The notes under the pieces: model-generated
What the model was told of the DNA's origin: nothing
What the model saw: only the letters and a program-made list of their open reading frames with translations
Databases searched by the model: none
Program-made: the position numbers and the translations under genes
Part shown: positions 10,828 to 19,767 of the stretch, piece by piece
How the letters are laid out: every line of letters begins with the position of its first letter
Position numbering within the stretch: position 1 is the stretch's first letter
Source: Saccoglossus kowalevskii
Taxonomy: Eukaryota > Hemichordata > Enteropneusta > Harrimaniidae
Assembly: GCF_000003605.2 (NCBI RefSeq)
Contig: NW_003131862.1
Coordinates: forward strand, 364,270-388,214
Length of the DNA stretch: 23,945 bases
Direction of reading: 5' to 3'

Positions 10828-12229
10828 TCTGTCCTAATGTTTTGGTAAAAAAATAAATGCATTCTGCCTTAGTAGTGAGGAAAAGAATGTCAAACTCTTT
10901 ACACTAACCTCAGACAACTAATACAGTATTATAATGATATTAGTAGTCTGGGCACTAACCATTGTCCCTCAACACCGGGACGGCGCCCTAACACTTGATC
11001 GAATGTGCAACAAATTATCATCAGCATAAAACGGATTAATCATTATCATGTTACCAGCTAAATGACATCCCACAACACATGTTTTGTAGCCTAGTACTGA
11101 GATCGTCAATATAAACTCAGAATAATATAGAACAGAATAACAACGCCCATTGTTGTAGATTACGCTAGTATGAGGCGTGCCTCGACGGTTCTTGCTGGTA
11201 CATGTAGTTCATTGACACACGTTTGTCTAAAGTGAGCCCGAAGATTTCCGAACGAACTCACCTGCTTCGTGTTTTTTCGTAATATCGTTCTCGTGCTGAC
11301 CATACAGGCGCATACTTTCAGTTGGAAATGAAATCTGTGAGTTTTAACCTTTTGAACGTCATCGTTTCTGTTCAAATTGGTAATTGTTTTCGTCTACGAT
11401 ATTTTGTGAATACATGATGAGCAAATTTATAGTACTAGTAATTTTTTTTCATTATTTTGACTTTCCCAGAATTTGACGAACTGTTTCTATAAAAGCCAAT
11501 TAGCGGTGTTGTCGACGCCGGACAGTGTTCTTTTGTGTGGACGCTTCTCCGTTTTTTGTGGACAATGCGTTTGAAAACTTGATATGCTCACGCAACTAAG
11601 CCATTGAAGTCATTGAATATTCATTGGGAGGCTGATATTTTAATGAAGCATAAATTTTAATTATCTCTATTCTCGTTTTTTGCATAATTACAGAAACATG
11701 GAGAATAAACATAGAAAAAACTTCTTGCATATGTCTTGTCGCATTTGTGGAGATTATTTAACCGAGAATAAAGAAAAGAAAATGAACAACGACTCGGACC
11801 CAACTAATACACGGTTACTAAAAAAGATATAACCGTGACTAATATTACTCCCTGCGTACATCTCTCATTATCTCGCGTTATTTTATATAATAAAGAACAT
11901 CGCGCTAGTTCGATCGGTTGTTACTACCTTATACATGTACTAGAATATGTTTAGATATTTAGAGTAGTAACACATTCACACTTCCGGACCGATTAGATTA
12001 AAAATATACGAAAATATTTACTTTTGAGATATAGTTCTTGGATATTTCAGCTTCGTCGTCCTGTACTTCATTTGGTCCGAGGGTTGGTAATTCGGACTTC
12101 TCAGAGTCCGTAAAAACGGAGAGTTTCGCGATTTTGACCAAAAAATGCCCCTTTATTTATAGTGTGAGATAGAAATTGTAAATAGCATCGGCGAAAGAAT
12201 GCTTCCTTGTCGAACTTTATTAGTCTCTC

Positions 12230-12270
12230 CTCAGACTAGTAATACTAGTACTAATAATTACTAGTCCGAG
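12230..12270. repeat. 14-bp inverted repeat
   Basis: CTCAGACTAGTAAT (12230-12243) pairs with ATTACTAGTCCGAG (12257-12270), one mismatch, around a 13-base spacer that itself contains ACTAGT. Probably a small foldback scar; no function is visible. Confidence 0.7.
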
Positions 12271-12906
12271 GTCTCTCTAAACATGGAAGGTATTAACGGA
12301 CGCAGATTATCCTGAAGCCCACCGGACACAAAGAGTTGGACCTTGGTACCAATACATTAAACGTCGTACAATGAATAAAGGCATTCATTCCCCTGTGAAG
12401 TATTTTTTTTTTTTTTTTGAATAACTTGCAATGGTTTAACTGTGACTGTGACTGTGACTGGTCAAACGCTTTTGTTGCGTTCATAACACAAATGTTTTTT
12501 CTGTGGAAATTTGGTATTTTTCCCGATTGATAGGAACCTGAAACGCGTTTCACAACTTTATTACTTTATTTCTGTAGTTCTGAAGCTCACGATTCACCGT
12601 ACGGTTCCCCCATGACCCGAAGACCGGGAATCCGATTCGTGAGGTACCGGAACTGCGGCTACATTCAAGATCAAAGGTTCCCAAATATATCGAGTTTCCT
12701 TTTTGTTATCATGTGTACGCCAGTTGGCTGTGTTCTAAGCTCTAAGGAGCGATCAAGCATAATCCCACCTCCATTCGAAGAGGTTTGGAGAACAGTGTAC
12801 CATGAGAGTTAAGTTGCTAACTTGATATTCGCAAGGGTCGCCGGGAACCAGCGAAAAATGATTGCAAATAGCGCCACCGCGTTGGGTTTCGGAAACATTT
12901 TTGTCG

Positions 12907-12916
12907 CGCCATCTTG
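12907..12916. promoter_or_regulatory. YY1-like motif in the probable PABPN1 promoter
   Basis: CGCCATCTTG is the complement of CAAGATGGCG, the core YY1 motif common at housekeeping-gene start sites. It lies about 200 bp upstream of the PABPN1 ATG in CpG-containing DNA without a TATA box at the expected place, consistent with a dispersed housekeeping promoter. An in-frame stop upstream (13016-13018) and the absence of an in-frame ATG before 13118 fit a 5' UTR here. The start site itself cannot be placed. Confidence 0.45.
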
Positions 12917-13117
12917 GAATTTTATTATTTTCAGTGTTCAATTTTGTCCTAATATTTATCGAATGACATCCAGCTAATTCGGGGATATTTGAATTAGTAT
13001 TGTAGATAGATAGGTAGTTTGCAGTATAGATTTTCAGTTATTATTATCCAAGCAAACGTTTCCTGGACTATTCCCACGGATTTCTGTGTTTTCGTGACTG
13101 TAATTTCCTATGAGACA

Positions 13118-16100
13118 ATGGCGGCGAACGGAGAAGGAAGTTTCCAAATGGACCAAGTGGTTGATCAAGAAATAGTTGATCCCTCAGTTGGAGTAGATTT
13201 TGGAGTAGGCGACGAAGGCAATGATGAAAATGTCGGTGTTGCAGAGGAAGGTGTCGAAGATCCGGTAAGTTTGCTAAAAATTATGACTTTGACAAATTGG
13301 CATAATTAGGGTGCGACGTGCAAATATAGTTTATTGAAATGCGACACTATTGTAACAGATACCGAAATACTAGTAGCTGACAGCAGTAACATGTGTAGAA
13401 TAGTTCACAGAATATACAAAATGTATATACATATAGCGGTCTCAAAGCCGTGCATTCCAGGCAATTTGTTTCCAAAGTAGATGTGTTTACATTACAAATA
13501 TAAAGTGCCATTCTAGTTGGTGCAAATAAAAATGTAAACTATCTAAAATGCTAGTTTGAATATTTCCCTGATGAGTTGTATGTAGTGCATGTACATTTTA
13601 AGCTGTATGCATTTCCATAGACTTACTTTGTGTAAATTTCTGTTTTGGGGAGATAATCATTTATGATATAAATTGTTAAAATGCATTCAAGTGATACCAA
13701 CTAAAACATTGTATGATGTTTATAGTCAGGGTTCTCCTAGGAGAATTATAGGGTAAGCCCCCCCCCCCCCACTCTGCAATGTTGGATAGTAAAGTAAGAC
13801 AGTAAAGCATAATTATTTTAACAATGAATACAGTACAGGTGGTTAACATAGTTTTCGTTATTAAAATTATGTTGTTTTCCAAGGGGAGAGCACTGTACTT
13901 TTTGGTATTGTGTGAATTATGGTGCTTAGTTGTGTGGCATTTGTAATGGGTGCTGGACATCTCAACCCAAAAAAATCTCGACCCATTTTTCATTGGACAA
14001 CTCGACCCAGGACCCCTAGACATCTCGACCCACCTATTTCAGATGACCCGCCGCCTTGACCTGATCCCAATAGCGTCGTACTTTTCCCAATAGCGTCGTA
14101 CTTTTCCCAATAGCGTCGTACTTTTCCAAGTGCGCGTAGACCACAGTGTTTGTTTCACTGATTTATTATTTTTTGCTGCTTTCACTGTTCATTTCACAAA
14201 GATGCATACGGTACTTATATATATTTTTGCTGTACAAAATAAAAAATGCCGTACTGAGGAAATGTATTCGTGCCGTGTCGATGTGTGTCACATCGATGTT
14301 ACGTTATATACACCTACCCACCGCGTTAAATGGTAGAACCAAAGATGGCGGTCGATTTGTGTTTAAGGTTCGGTTCGATCATGTTCCCTGTTTTCAATGT
14401 TTCGAATCAATAGATGTCGTTCATTCAAACACAACATTCATATACAGCACGATACGCAATATCGCGAAAATTTTAAGTTATCTAAGGGCAACATTATCAA
14501 CGTTGAACTACATAGAGGTTCGCGTCGCCACACTTAGATAGGGTCGGGTCGATGCGGTGGGTCGAGATGCCCAGGGTGTCTGGGTCGAGATGTCCAATTT
14601 GGGTCGAAGTGTCTTGGGTCGAGAAATTTTTGGGTCGAGATGTCTAGAAATCTTTGTAATCATGCAAGACTTGCTTGTACATGTACATGTATTTCACAAT
14701 ATAGTTTCAATTATAGTTCAGGGGAGTGTACTAAATGCAAATGTTTGGCCTATATGTTTCTATTGAAGATGCATTTCATATGCTAGTAGAATTAAATGTG
14801 GTATACATACTAGTTACTCGCACCATTGATTTTAGACACTATCTGAGTGTGAAAGATAAATAAAAAAAAAGTAATTGCTATAATAGTGATACTATAATGT
14901 GGCTATATTACAATAGGAGCTTGAGGCAATCAAAGCAAGAGTCAGAGAAATGGAAGAAGAGGCTGAAAAACTAAAAGAAATGCAGAATGAAGTAGAAAAG
15001 CAGATGAACATGACAAGTCCAACTCAGATGACTCCAATATCTTTGGAAGATAAAGTTGAAGTTGATGCCAGATCAGTTTATGTGGGAAATGCAAGTACAT
15101 TGTTTTTCTATTTATATGCGTGTCACAGAAAAGTGTTGTTGCTAGAGGGCGTGCTATTGAAACACGTTTAAAAAAAAAAAAATTTGAAGAAAAAGTAAGG
15201 AGGTTAATTTTCTCTGAAACAAAATTAGATACCGTTATGTAAGCTGCTCATATATTGGATGCATGTCAGTGGCTTACACCATTACTCGATGATATTGTGC
15301 TTTTTCATACATGACTTCTCATTCCTTTTTACATATTTTGCCTTACAGGTTGACTACTCTGCGACTGCTGAGGAACTCGAAGCACATTTCCATGGTTGTG
15401 GATCTGTGAATCGAGTGACAATATTATGTGACAAGTTTACTGGACATCCTAAAGGGTTGGTGGTACGCTGCTTGGATGCAGGGCTGATCAATAGTTTATA
15501 TTCTTCTTTCACAAACACATTACATGTTCACACATTGATTCTGGCTCTCATCAATCGCTCATTCTCTATGTTCATGTAGTTGGCCAACAAGGATAAAGTT
15601 TTTATTTTACATTGTAGATTTTGTGCAGCGTTAGCATATTATGTGCATTACATTAAAATAACATGAACAAACAAATTAGTTTTTAACATTGCCATAGTGA
15701 GTACATTTATTGAGGAAATTAGTAACTAATTAATATTAATATTCAACCTGTTTTTGTGACCAAAATTCCCATTTCAAATACATATCGATAGTCATTGTCA
15801 AACAATTACAAAAGAGCAAGCTGATGTTTAAAATATCCATTTTGTCACAAATGCTTGTATTCAATTTTAATGGGCCGATTATTAGGTCGATCCCATCATA
15901 TCTCTGCTTATCCTTGGTTCTTGTCTCTTCGTTTAATAACCAATAACCACAAATGAACTTTTGTGTCTAATTGTACACTCGGCATGCATGTTATCCCTTA
16001 CCTAACCCATTTTTACAGATTTGCATACATTGAATATGCGGATAAAGATTCAGTACAGACTTCCTTGGCATTGGATGAATCATTATTTAAAGGCAGACAA

Positions 16101-17401
16101 ATTAAGGTAATTGTTGTATGGTCAGTCATGAAGTAGAACTGAAGCTACAATTATCAATGAAATGATTTGATATAATATGAACAATACTAGTCTTCCTAGT
16201 CAACTATAAAATTATTATGATCCCCATTTATTTTGATCACTTGATTTTCAGGTTCTCCCAAAACGTACAAATAGACCTGGCATTAGTACAACTAATCGAG
16301 GTCCTCGAGGACGTGGGTTCAGACGTGGTGCTAGGGCGCCATTCAACATGCAGTATTACAGTGGCTACGTTCCAAGACCGAGGGGATCAAGATTTAGGTA
16401 CAACACGGGATTCTTTGATATTTCCTGATATGCTATCTGAATAATTGAAGTTACTTTCAGTCTACGATGTAAGCTGAATCATTGCGCTGTCTTTTATGAC
16501 TGCATGACTCATTAAGACTTTCCTGGTTAGCAGGATATTGTGATTGGCTAACCCTGATGTGGAGATGCGACGTAATAGCTATGGACACTCGATGCTCCAT
16601 CTACGGCCATCTTGACTTTGCTGCTTTTGCCATCTCGCTAACTTTGTAATACCTTTTGCCCTTGATGTAATTGTTGATGTAAATTGAAAGCTGTAGATTT
16701 TCTGGTTGTTTGGCTAAACTGCAACACACTACTCTGATTACAATTACATCAAGGGATTCTTGCTGTTAGCTAAATATAGTTGCGACTAAGCTAGTATTAG
16801 TGTGCTTAGTGGTCAACCCTGTGAATTGCTTTTATTTGCATGATGTAATGGTTAAAGGTGTGGACGATACACAGGTTCTGTTCTTTGGACCGAGATGAAA
16901 TAGACTTTCCTACCTCAGCTGTGTCTAGTTTTGCAGGGAATTCCCCTACAAGTCTCAGTCTGTTCTGAGAAGTGGTTTTCATTAATTTATTTCTCAAATG
17001 CTTATACTGTTCATGAGTCGCACCAGTGATTTTATAAATTAAAATACTTCACATCATTTGGGTGAGAATGCCGTGCTTAATCACTAGTCTGCTCTTCTAT
17101 GCCCCTAACTATTGTTGTGCGTTAGTTTGAATGGAGTGTGCCAGTTTTTAATATGAAATTTTCCAATCATTCCATCTTTATGCTTTAAACATTACCGATA
17201 TATCATTCATGCGCTCCAAGAGTTCATTTTAAATTATCAAGCAAAGGGAGAGTCCTATATGCCAGTCCTAAATTATATACCGATACCCTGTATTGATGTA
17301 CTAAAACAATACTTAAGAAGATCTACTGCTTAAATCATCCTAACCTTTGTATTTGATTCGTTCACAGGAGCCGTAGGGCAGTTTATTACTCACCATACTA
17401 A
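13118..17401 (+). CDS. PABPN1: Polyadenylate-binding protein 2 (nuclear poly(A)-binding protein), complete, six coding exons
   Basis: Exons: 13118-13264, 14917-15090, 15349-15455, 16019-16106, 16252-16397 and 17368-17401 (stop TAA 17399-17401); 696 bases, 231 residues. The ATG is the first in its frame and has a good context (ACAATGG). Order of parts: acidic N-terminus (1-49), coiled coil rich in Glu/Lys (50-85, [19 protein letters not shown]), one RRM (about 102-178) with RNP2 VYVGN (103-107) and RNP1 KGFAYIEY (142-149), then an Arg/Gly-rich tail ([11 protein letters not shown]) ending [10 protein letters not shown]. The ending matches the tyrosine-rich PY-type nuclear import signal of the family. 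Known role: binds growing poly(A) tails in the nucleus, stimulates poly(A) polymerase and sets tail length; also acts in nuclear RNA decay. At 231 residues it is shorter than the human protein (306) and has no polyalanine run after Met, only two Ala. Intron 2 uses a GC donor. The tail splice is certain because only the 17368 acceptor restores the YSPY end. Confidence 0.97.
13732..13770. repeat. 14-bp palindrome and C13 run in PABPN1 intron 1
   Basis: TTCTCCTAGGAGAA (13732-13745) is a perfect palindrome, followed by a run of 13 C at 13758-13770. Both lie in intron 1; CAGGGTTCTCC at its left edge resembles the end of a hAT-type element, but no matching right end was found. Confidence 0.7.
14066..14125. 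repeat. Three perfect copies of a 20-bp repeat
   Basis: CCCAATAGCGTCGTACTTTT occurs three times without a mismatch at 14066-14085, 14086-14105 and 14106-14125, inside the intron 1 element. It is CpG-rich compared with its surroundings. Confidence 0.97.
14342..14351 (+). promoter_or_regulatory. YY1-like motif inside the intron 1 element
   Basis: AAGATGGCGG matches the YY1 core consensus. It sits inside the inverted-repeat element, on the same strand as PABPN1, and could give the element some promoter activity; that is inference from one short motif. Confidence 0.3.
15091..15348 (+). other. PABPN1: GC-AG intron (PABPN1 intron 2)
   Basis: The donor reads GGAAAT followed by GCAAGT at 15091-15096; the acceptor is CCTTACAG ending at 15348. 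The protein alignment forces this junction: VYVGN must be followed by [14 protein letters not shown], which starts exactly at 15349 in phase 0, and no GT donor nearby keeps the RRM intact. GC-AG introns are a known minor class. The 258-bp intron contains in-frame readthrough for 27 codons ending at TAA 15169-15171, so failure to splice would truncate the RRM. Confidence 0.92.
16659..16755. repeat. 16-bp perfect inverted repeat in the PABPN1 terminal intron
   Basis: CCCTTGATGTAATTGT at 16659-16674 and its exact complement at 16740-16755 are separated by 65 bp. In the transcript they could form a stem inside the last intron (16398-17367). It may equally be the scar of a tiny foldback element. 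Confidence 0.85.
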
Positions 17402-17462
17402 AAGGCCAGTTAGTATTATTTTCAACCCCCTGACGAAAAAAATACTGCACCACGTCGGGGGG

Positions 17463-17512
17463 TAAAAAGAAGAGAACAAAAAAAAGATGCAGTAAAAAAA
17501 AAAGATTCAAGA
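17463..17512 (+). promoter_or_regulatory. PABPN1: A-rich tract 1 in the PABPN1 3' UTR
   Basis: About 60 bases after the stop codon lies an almost pure-purine stretch with A runs of 5, 8 and 10. In human PABPN1 the protein binds an A-rich region of its own 3' UTR and thereby represses itself; this tract is a candidate for the same site. That role is inferred from position and composition only. Confidence 0.45.
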
Positions 17513-18130
17513 TGTGCAAACTTGGAAAACCTATATATTGATATGTATATATAATATATATACACAAACACGTATGTTACTTGTTGAGTGCCTAGCTTGA
17601 ATAGATGGAATTTATACAGAAGAAGATGTACTGTTATGTGCGTGTCTATTTCTGCGTCTAAAGTACGAGGCAGGCGACATGTGTTATCGTCATCCACCTG
17701 CGTTAAATTTCCTTTATATATATAATTGTTGTATACATATACTACCAGTTGGGTTTATTTCAAATTTATTTGGCAGCTTTGTATTCAGTGTCTGAATACT
17801 TGGAAAAACTAGCATTTTATTTGGAATACAAGTTTGGGCCTCGAAAAGTGAAACTTTTTTTGGCAAAGTTAAAAATTCTTGTTGATACAAGATTCCCTGT
17901 GTTTCTGTTTGGCATTGATGTGTGTGTAGACTTGCTCTTTGAATGAGAAAGCCAAATATGACTGTGTTGAGGTAATAGTTGCACTGTTCTGTGGTTCATG
18001 TGTATTATCTCTTTCAGAACCAGGAGTGGATCATGTACATCATCAAGGTGGCAAAGAGAGTGGAGGCTACTATTTAGATCTCTGAAGTCTATGGTACTTC
18101 TTTTTGGACTCACTTGAGGGTAAATGGGGG

Positions 18131-18246
18131 AAAAAAAGATTAAAAAAAAAGGAAAGAACTCTCCAAATGAGAGAAAAAAAAAAGTAAAAAAAAAAAATTG
18201 ATTGAAAAAAAGAGGCCAAAAAAAGGGGACAGTAAGAGAAAAAAAT
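18131..18246 (+). promoter_or_regulatory. PABPN1: A-rich tract 2 in the PABPN1 3' UTR
   Basis: About 115 bases with eight or so A runs of 7-12, broken by G, GT or short mixed sequence, ending about 55 bases before the AATAAA at 18300. PABPN1 needs roughly 10-11 adenosines to bind, so several runs could each hold a molecule. Candidate self-binding platform; alternatively a decayed retroposon tail. Confidence 0.45.
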
Positions 18247-18299
18247 GGAATGATTGTAGATGCATACAAACCACTGTATTCTTTATTTTATTTGCAATT

Positions 18300-18305
18300 A
18301 ATAAA
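18300..18305 (+). terminator. PABPN1: AATAAA, probable PABPN1 poly(A) signal
   Basis: Canonical hexamer about 0.9 kb after the stop, followed within 40 bases by TTGTGTGTTTCTATTGTG, a GT/T-rich downstream element of the expected kind. Confidence 0.6.
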
Positions 18306-18325
18306 TTTGAGCATTTTACATTGTG

Positions 18326-19767
18326 TGTTTCTATTGTGATTTTCCTATGATAGAGCACCTAAATATCATAGTTTAAATAACATGCTTATTGTAGTTAATG
18401 CCTTGTATGGCTTTAGTATGTCTACCCTAACAAGTCTATTGGAGAGAACCTTGATCATAATACCTAATGGCTGTCATTGGCTTTGTTCTACACCTCTGGC
18501 AGAGAGGGAGTCGTCCCTAGACTTAGTTGCACTCATAACATTCAGATCAAAGACTGATGGTGCCATGGGAGAACATCTGTCTGAAAGTCTAGTAGAAGGT
18601 ACTGGAGAGATTTCTAGATCTTCTGTTCTGGCCTTAGTCTCATAGTGTGATATTGGAAAGTGATTTAGACAAGGCTGCCAAGATCTTCAAGAATGAGAAC
18701 AATACAACTTGTTTTGCCCCACTCTCCCATCAATTGTGTTCACCATTCTCTGTAACCATGATAAAGATAACTGCAGTACAAGTCAGCATGAATCATTTAA
18801 TTTCACCATTTTGATGTTCTAAGCATATTCACTGGCATTTAATTTTACAAGTTCACAGATTTAATTTAGAGGATTTCACTTGGAAGTGAAAATAGTGAAA
18901 TCAAAACCCAATGAATAATTAATTTATTTACAGTATTTTGTCAAGTCTTATAGTGGAGATCATGTAGTTCTCTAATATGGAAACAAGTTTGAATTTTCAT
19001 TTTACATTTACATGTATAAATTAAAACTAATAAACCTGAGACAAATATAAAAATGATGAGGCAAATGTCTGGTGAGAACTCTGCATTTAAGCCAGAATGG
19101 AAACTAGATTTGCTCCCAGGTTTGGAAAGCCAATCTATGCCAAACACTTTGGATATTCACTTACATGAGTCAATATATTTGCTTTATCAGATGGTTTTGA
19201 GGTATATTACAAGGTTTTATATAAATGCATGATGTGATATTGTCAAGAAAAAGATTCAAATTAGTGGCAAAATAAAACCTTAAGCACATTATATTAATGA
19301 TTATACAAGCTCACTTTGCCTGATAAAACATTTTGGACTAATTATGTTGCATGCATCTCACCACTAGGATGTTTCCCAATGAAAAAATTCGAACAATATT
19401 TAATTTCATGATTCAGTGAACTTTAACATCAACGTCCTATGGTCTTGGGCTTGTCATGACATGTTAAGGTGTGGCAAAAGCTATCATTTGTTGAGGTGTA
19501 GAGCAATTGGTAACCTATGCCTTGTATTTGTCTTCATAATGTTCTAGCAGATTCAAAGTTCAGAGAAAGTTTAATCTGTCAATCAGAGTTGATATTTTGA
19601 ATGAAGGGAAGAAATAATCCCTCGCGGTAATGACAAGGTCGACCTATTGCACTAACAGTTTGTGTAGCTGCACACGCTGTGTATGAATGACTGCAATGTC
19701 ATTCCTTAACATTTTCCACTGGATGATAATACTGAACACATAGCAATGTACTTATACCAAATAGTTA
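18326..19767. other. Convergent intergenic DNA and probable TRAPPC2L 3' UTR
   Basis: No exon is recognisable. On the minus strand, poly(A) hexamers downstream of the TRAPPC2L stop include ATTAAA at 19575-19570 and AATAAA at 18928-18923, so its UTR is either about 0.2 kb or 0.85 kb. The region 18825-18940 resembles the small element at 6051-6255. The open frame at 18382-18645 (87 codons) shows no domain and is not called. Confidence 0.45.

Larger units (their letters stand above)
9928..12906. other. Intergenic DNA, no convincing gene
   Basis: About 3 kb, somewhat richer in CpG than the left half. I found no exon that reads as a known protein. The 10473-10856 frame (127 codons) begins with a run of Phe, Leu and Ile from a T-rich tract and ends over a hairpin; nothing supports it as a gene. 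A good minus-strand donor (CAG followed by GTGAGT, at about 11259-11251) follows an open frame without a clear start, so an unrecognised minus-strand first exon near 11260-11375 is possible but unproven. A short TGTGAC microsatellite lies at about 12440-12460. Confidence 0.4.
13955..14645. mobile_element. Inverted-repeat element in PABPN1 intron 1
   Basis: Both ends carry arrays of a GACATCTCGACCCA motif in opposite orientation. The left arm (13955-14030) has four copies, some altered (CATCTCAACCCA, TCTCGACCCA, ACAACTCGACCCA, GACATCTCGACCCA). The right arm (about 14558-14645) has about five copies of the complement, ending with TGGGTCGAGATGTCT. The arms are about 75-90 bp and only partly colinear. 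The 530-bp centre is unrelated to the arms and holds a 3 x 20-bp repeat and an AAGATGGCGG site. Open frames inside (14130-14336, 14146-14541) have no recognisable product. Inference: a non-autonomous foldback or MITE-like transposon. A target-site duplication is not clear. Confidence 0.7.
17402..18325 (+). other. PABPN1: PABPN1 3' UTR (inferred)
   Basis: Begins after the TAA at 17399-17401 and probably runs to shortly after the AATAAA at 18300-18305, about 0.9 kb. It contains two A-rich zones (annotated separately) and an acceptor-like CTCTTTCAG at 18009-18017. Splicing exon 5 to 18018 would give an unrelated basic tail rather than the family's YSPY ending, so that junction is not used in the main model. 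The open frames at 17749-17946 and 17817-18269 are by-products of base composition. Confidence 0.65.

Noticed and set aside
10473-10856. 127-codon plus-strand frame with a hydrophobic N-terminus
   Set aside because: The hydrophobic part comes from T-rich DNA, the end runs over a hairpin, and no domain or homology is recognisable.
11160-11375. Minus-strand exon ending at a strong CAG/GTGAGT donor
   Set aside because: There is no ATG at the frame start, no clear acceptor and no recognisable peptide; kept only as a remark in the intergenic entry.
18018-18120. Alternative last exon of PABPN1 after CTCTTTCAG
   Set aside because: In the required phase it gives an unrelated basic tail, whereas the 17368 acceptor gives the conserved YSPY ending. 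It might still be a spliced UTR segment.
17817-18269. 150-codon minus-strand frame rich in Phe
   Set aside because: It is the complement of the A-rich PABPN1 3' UTR; poly-Phe from poly-A is a composition artefact.
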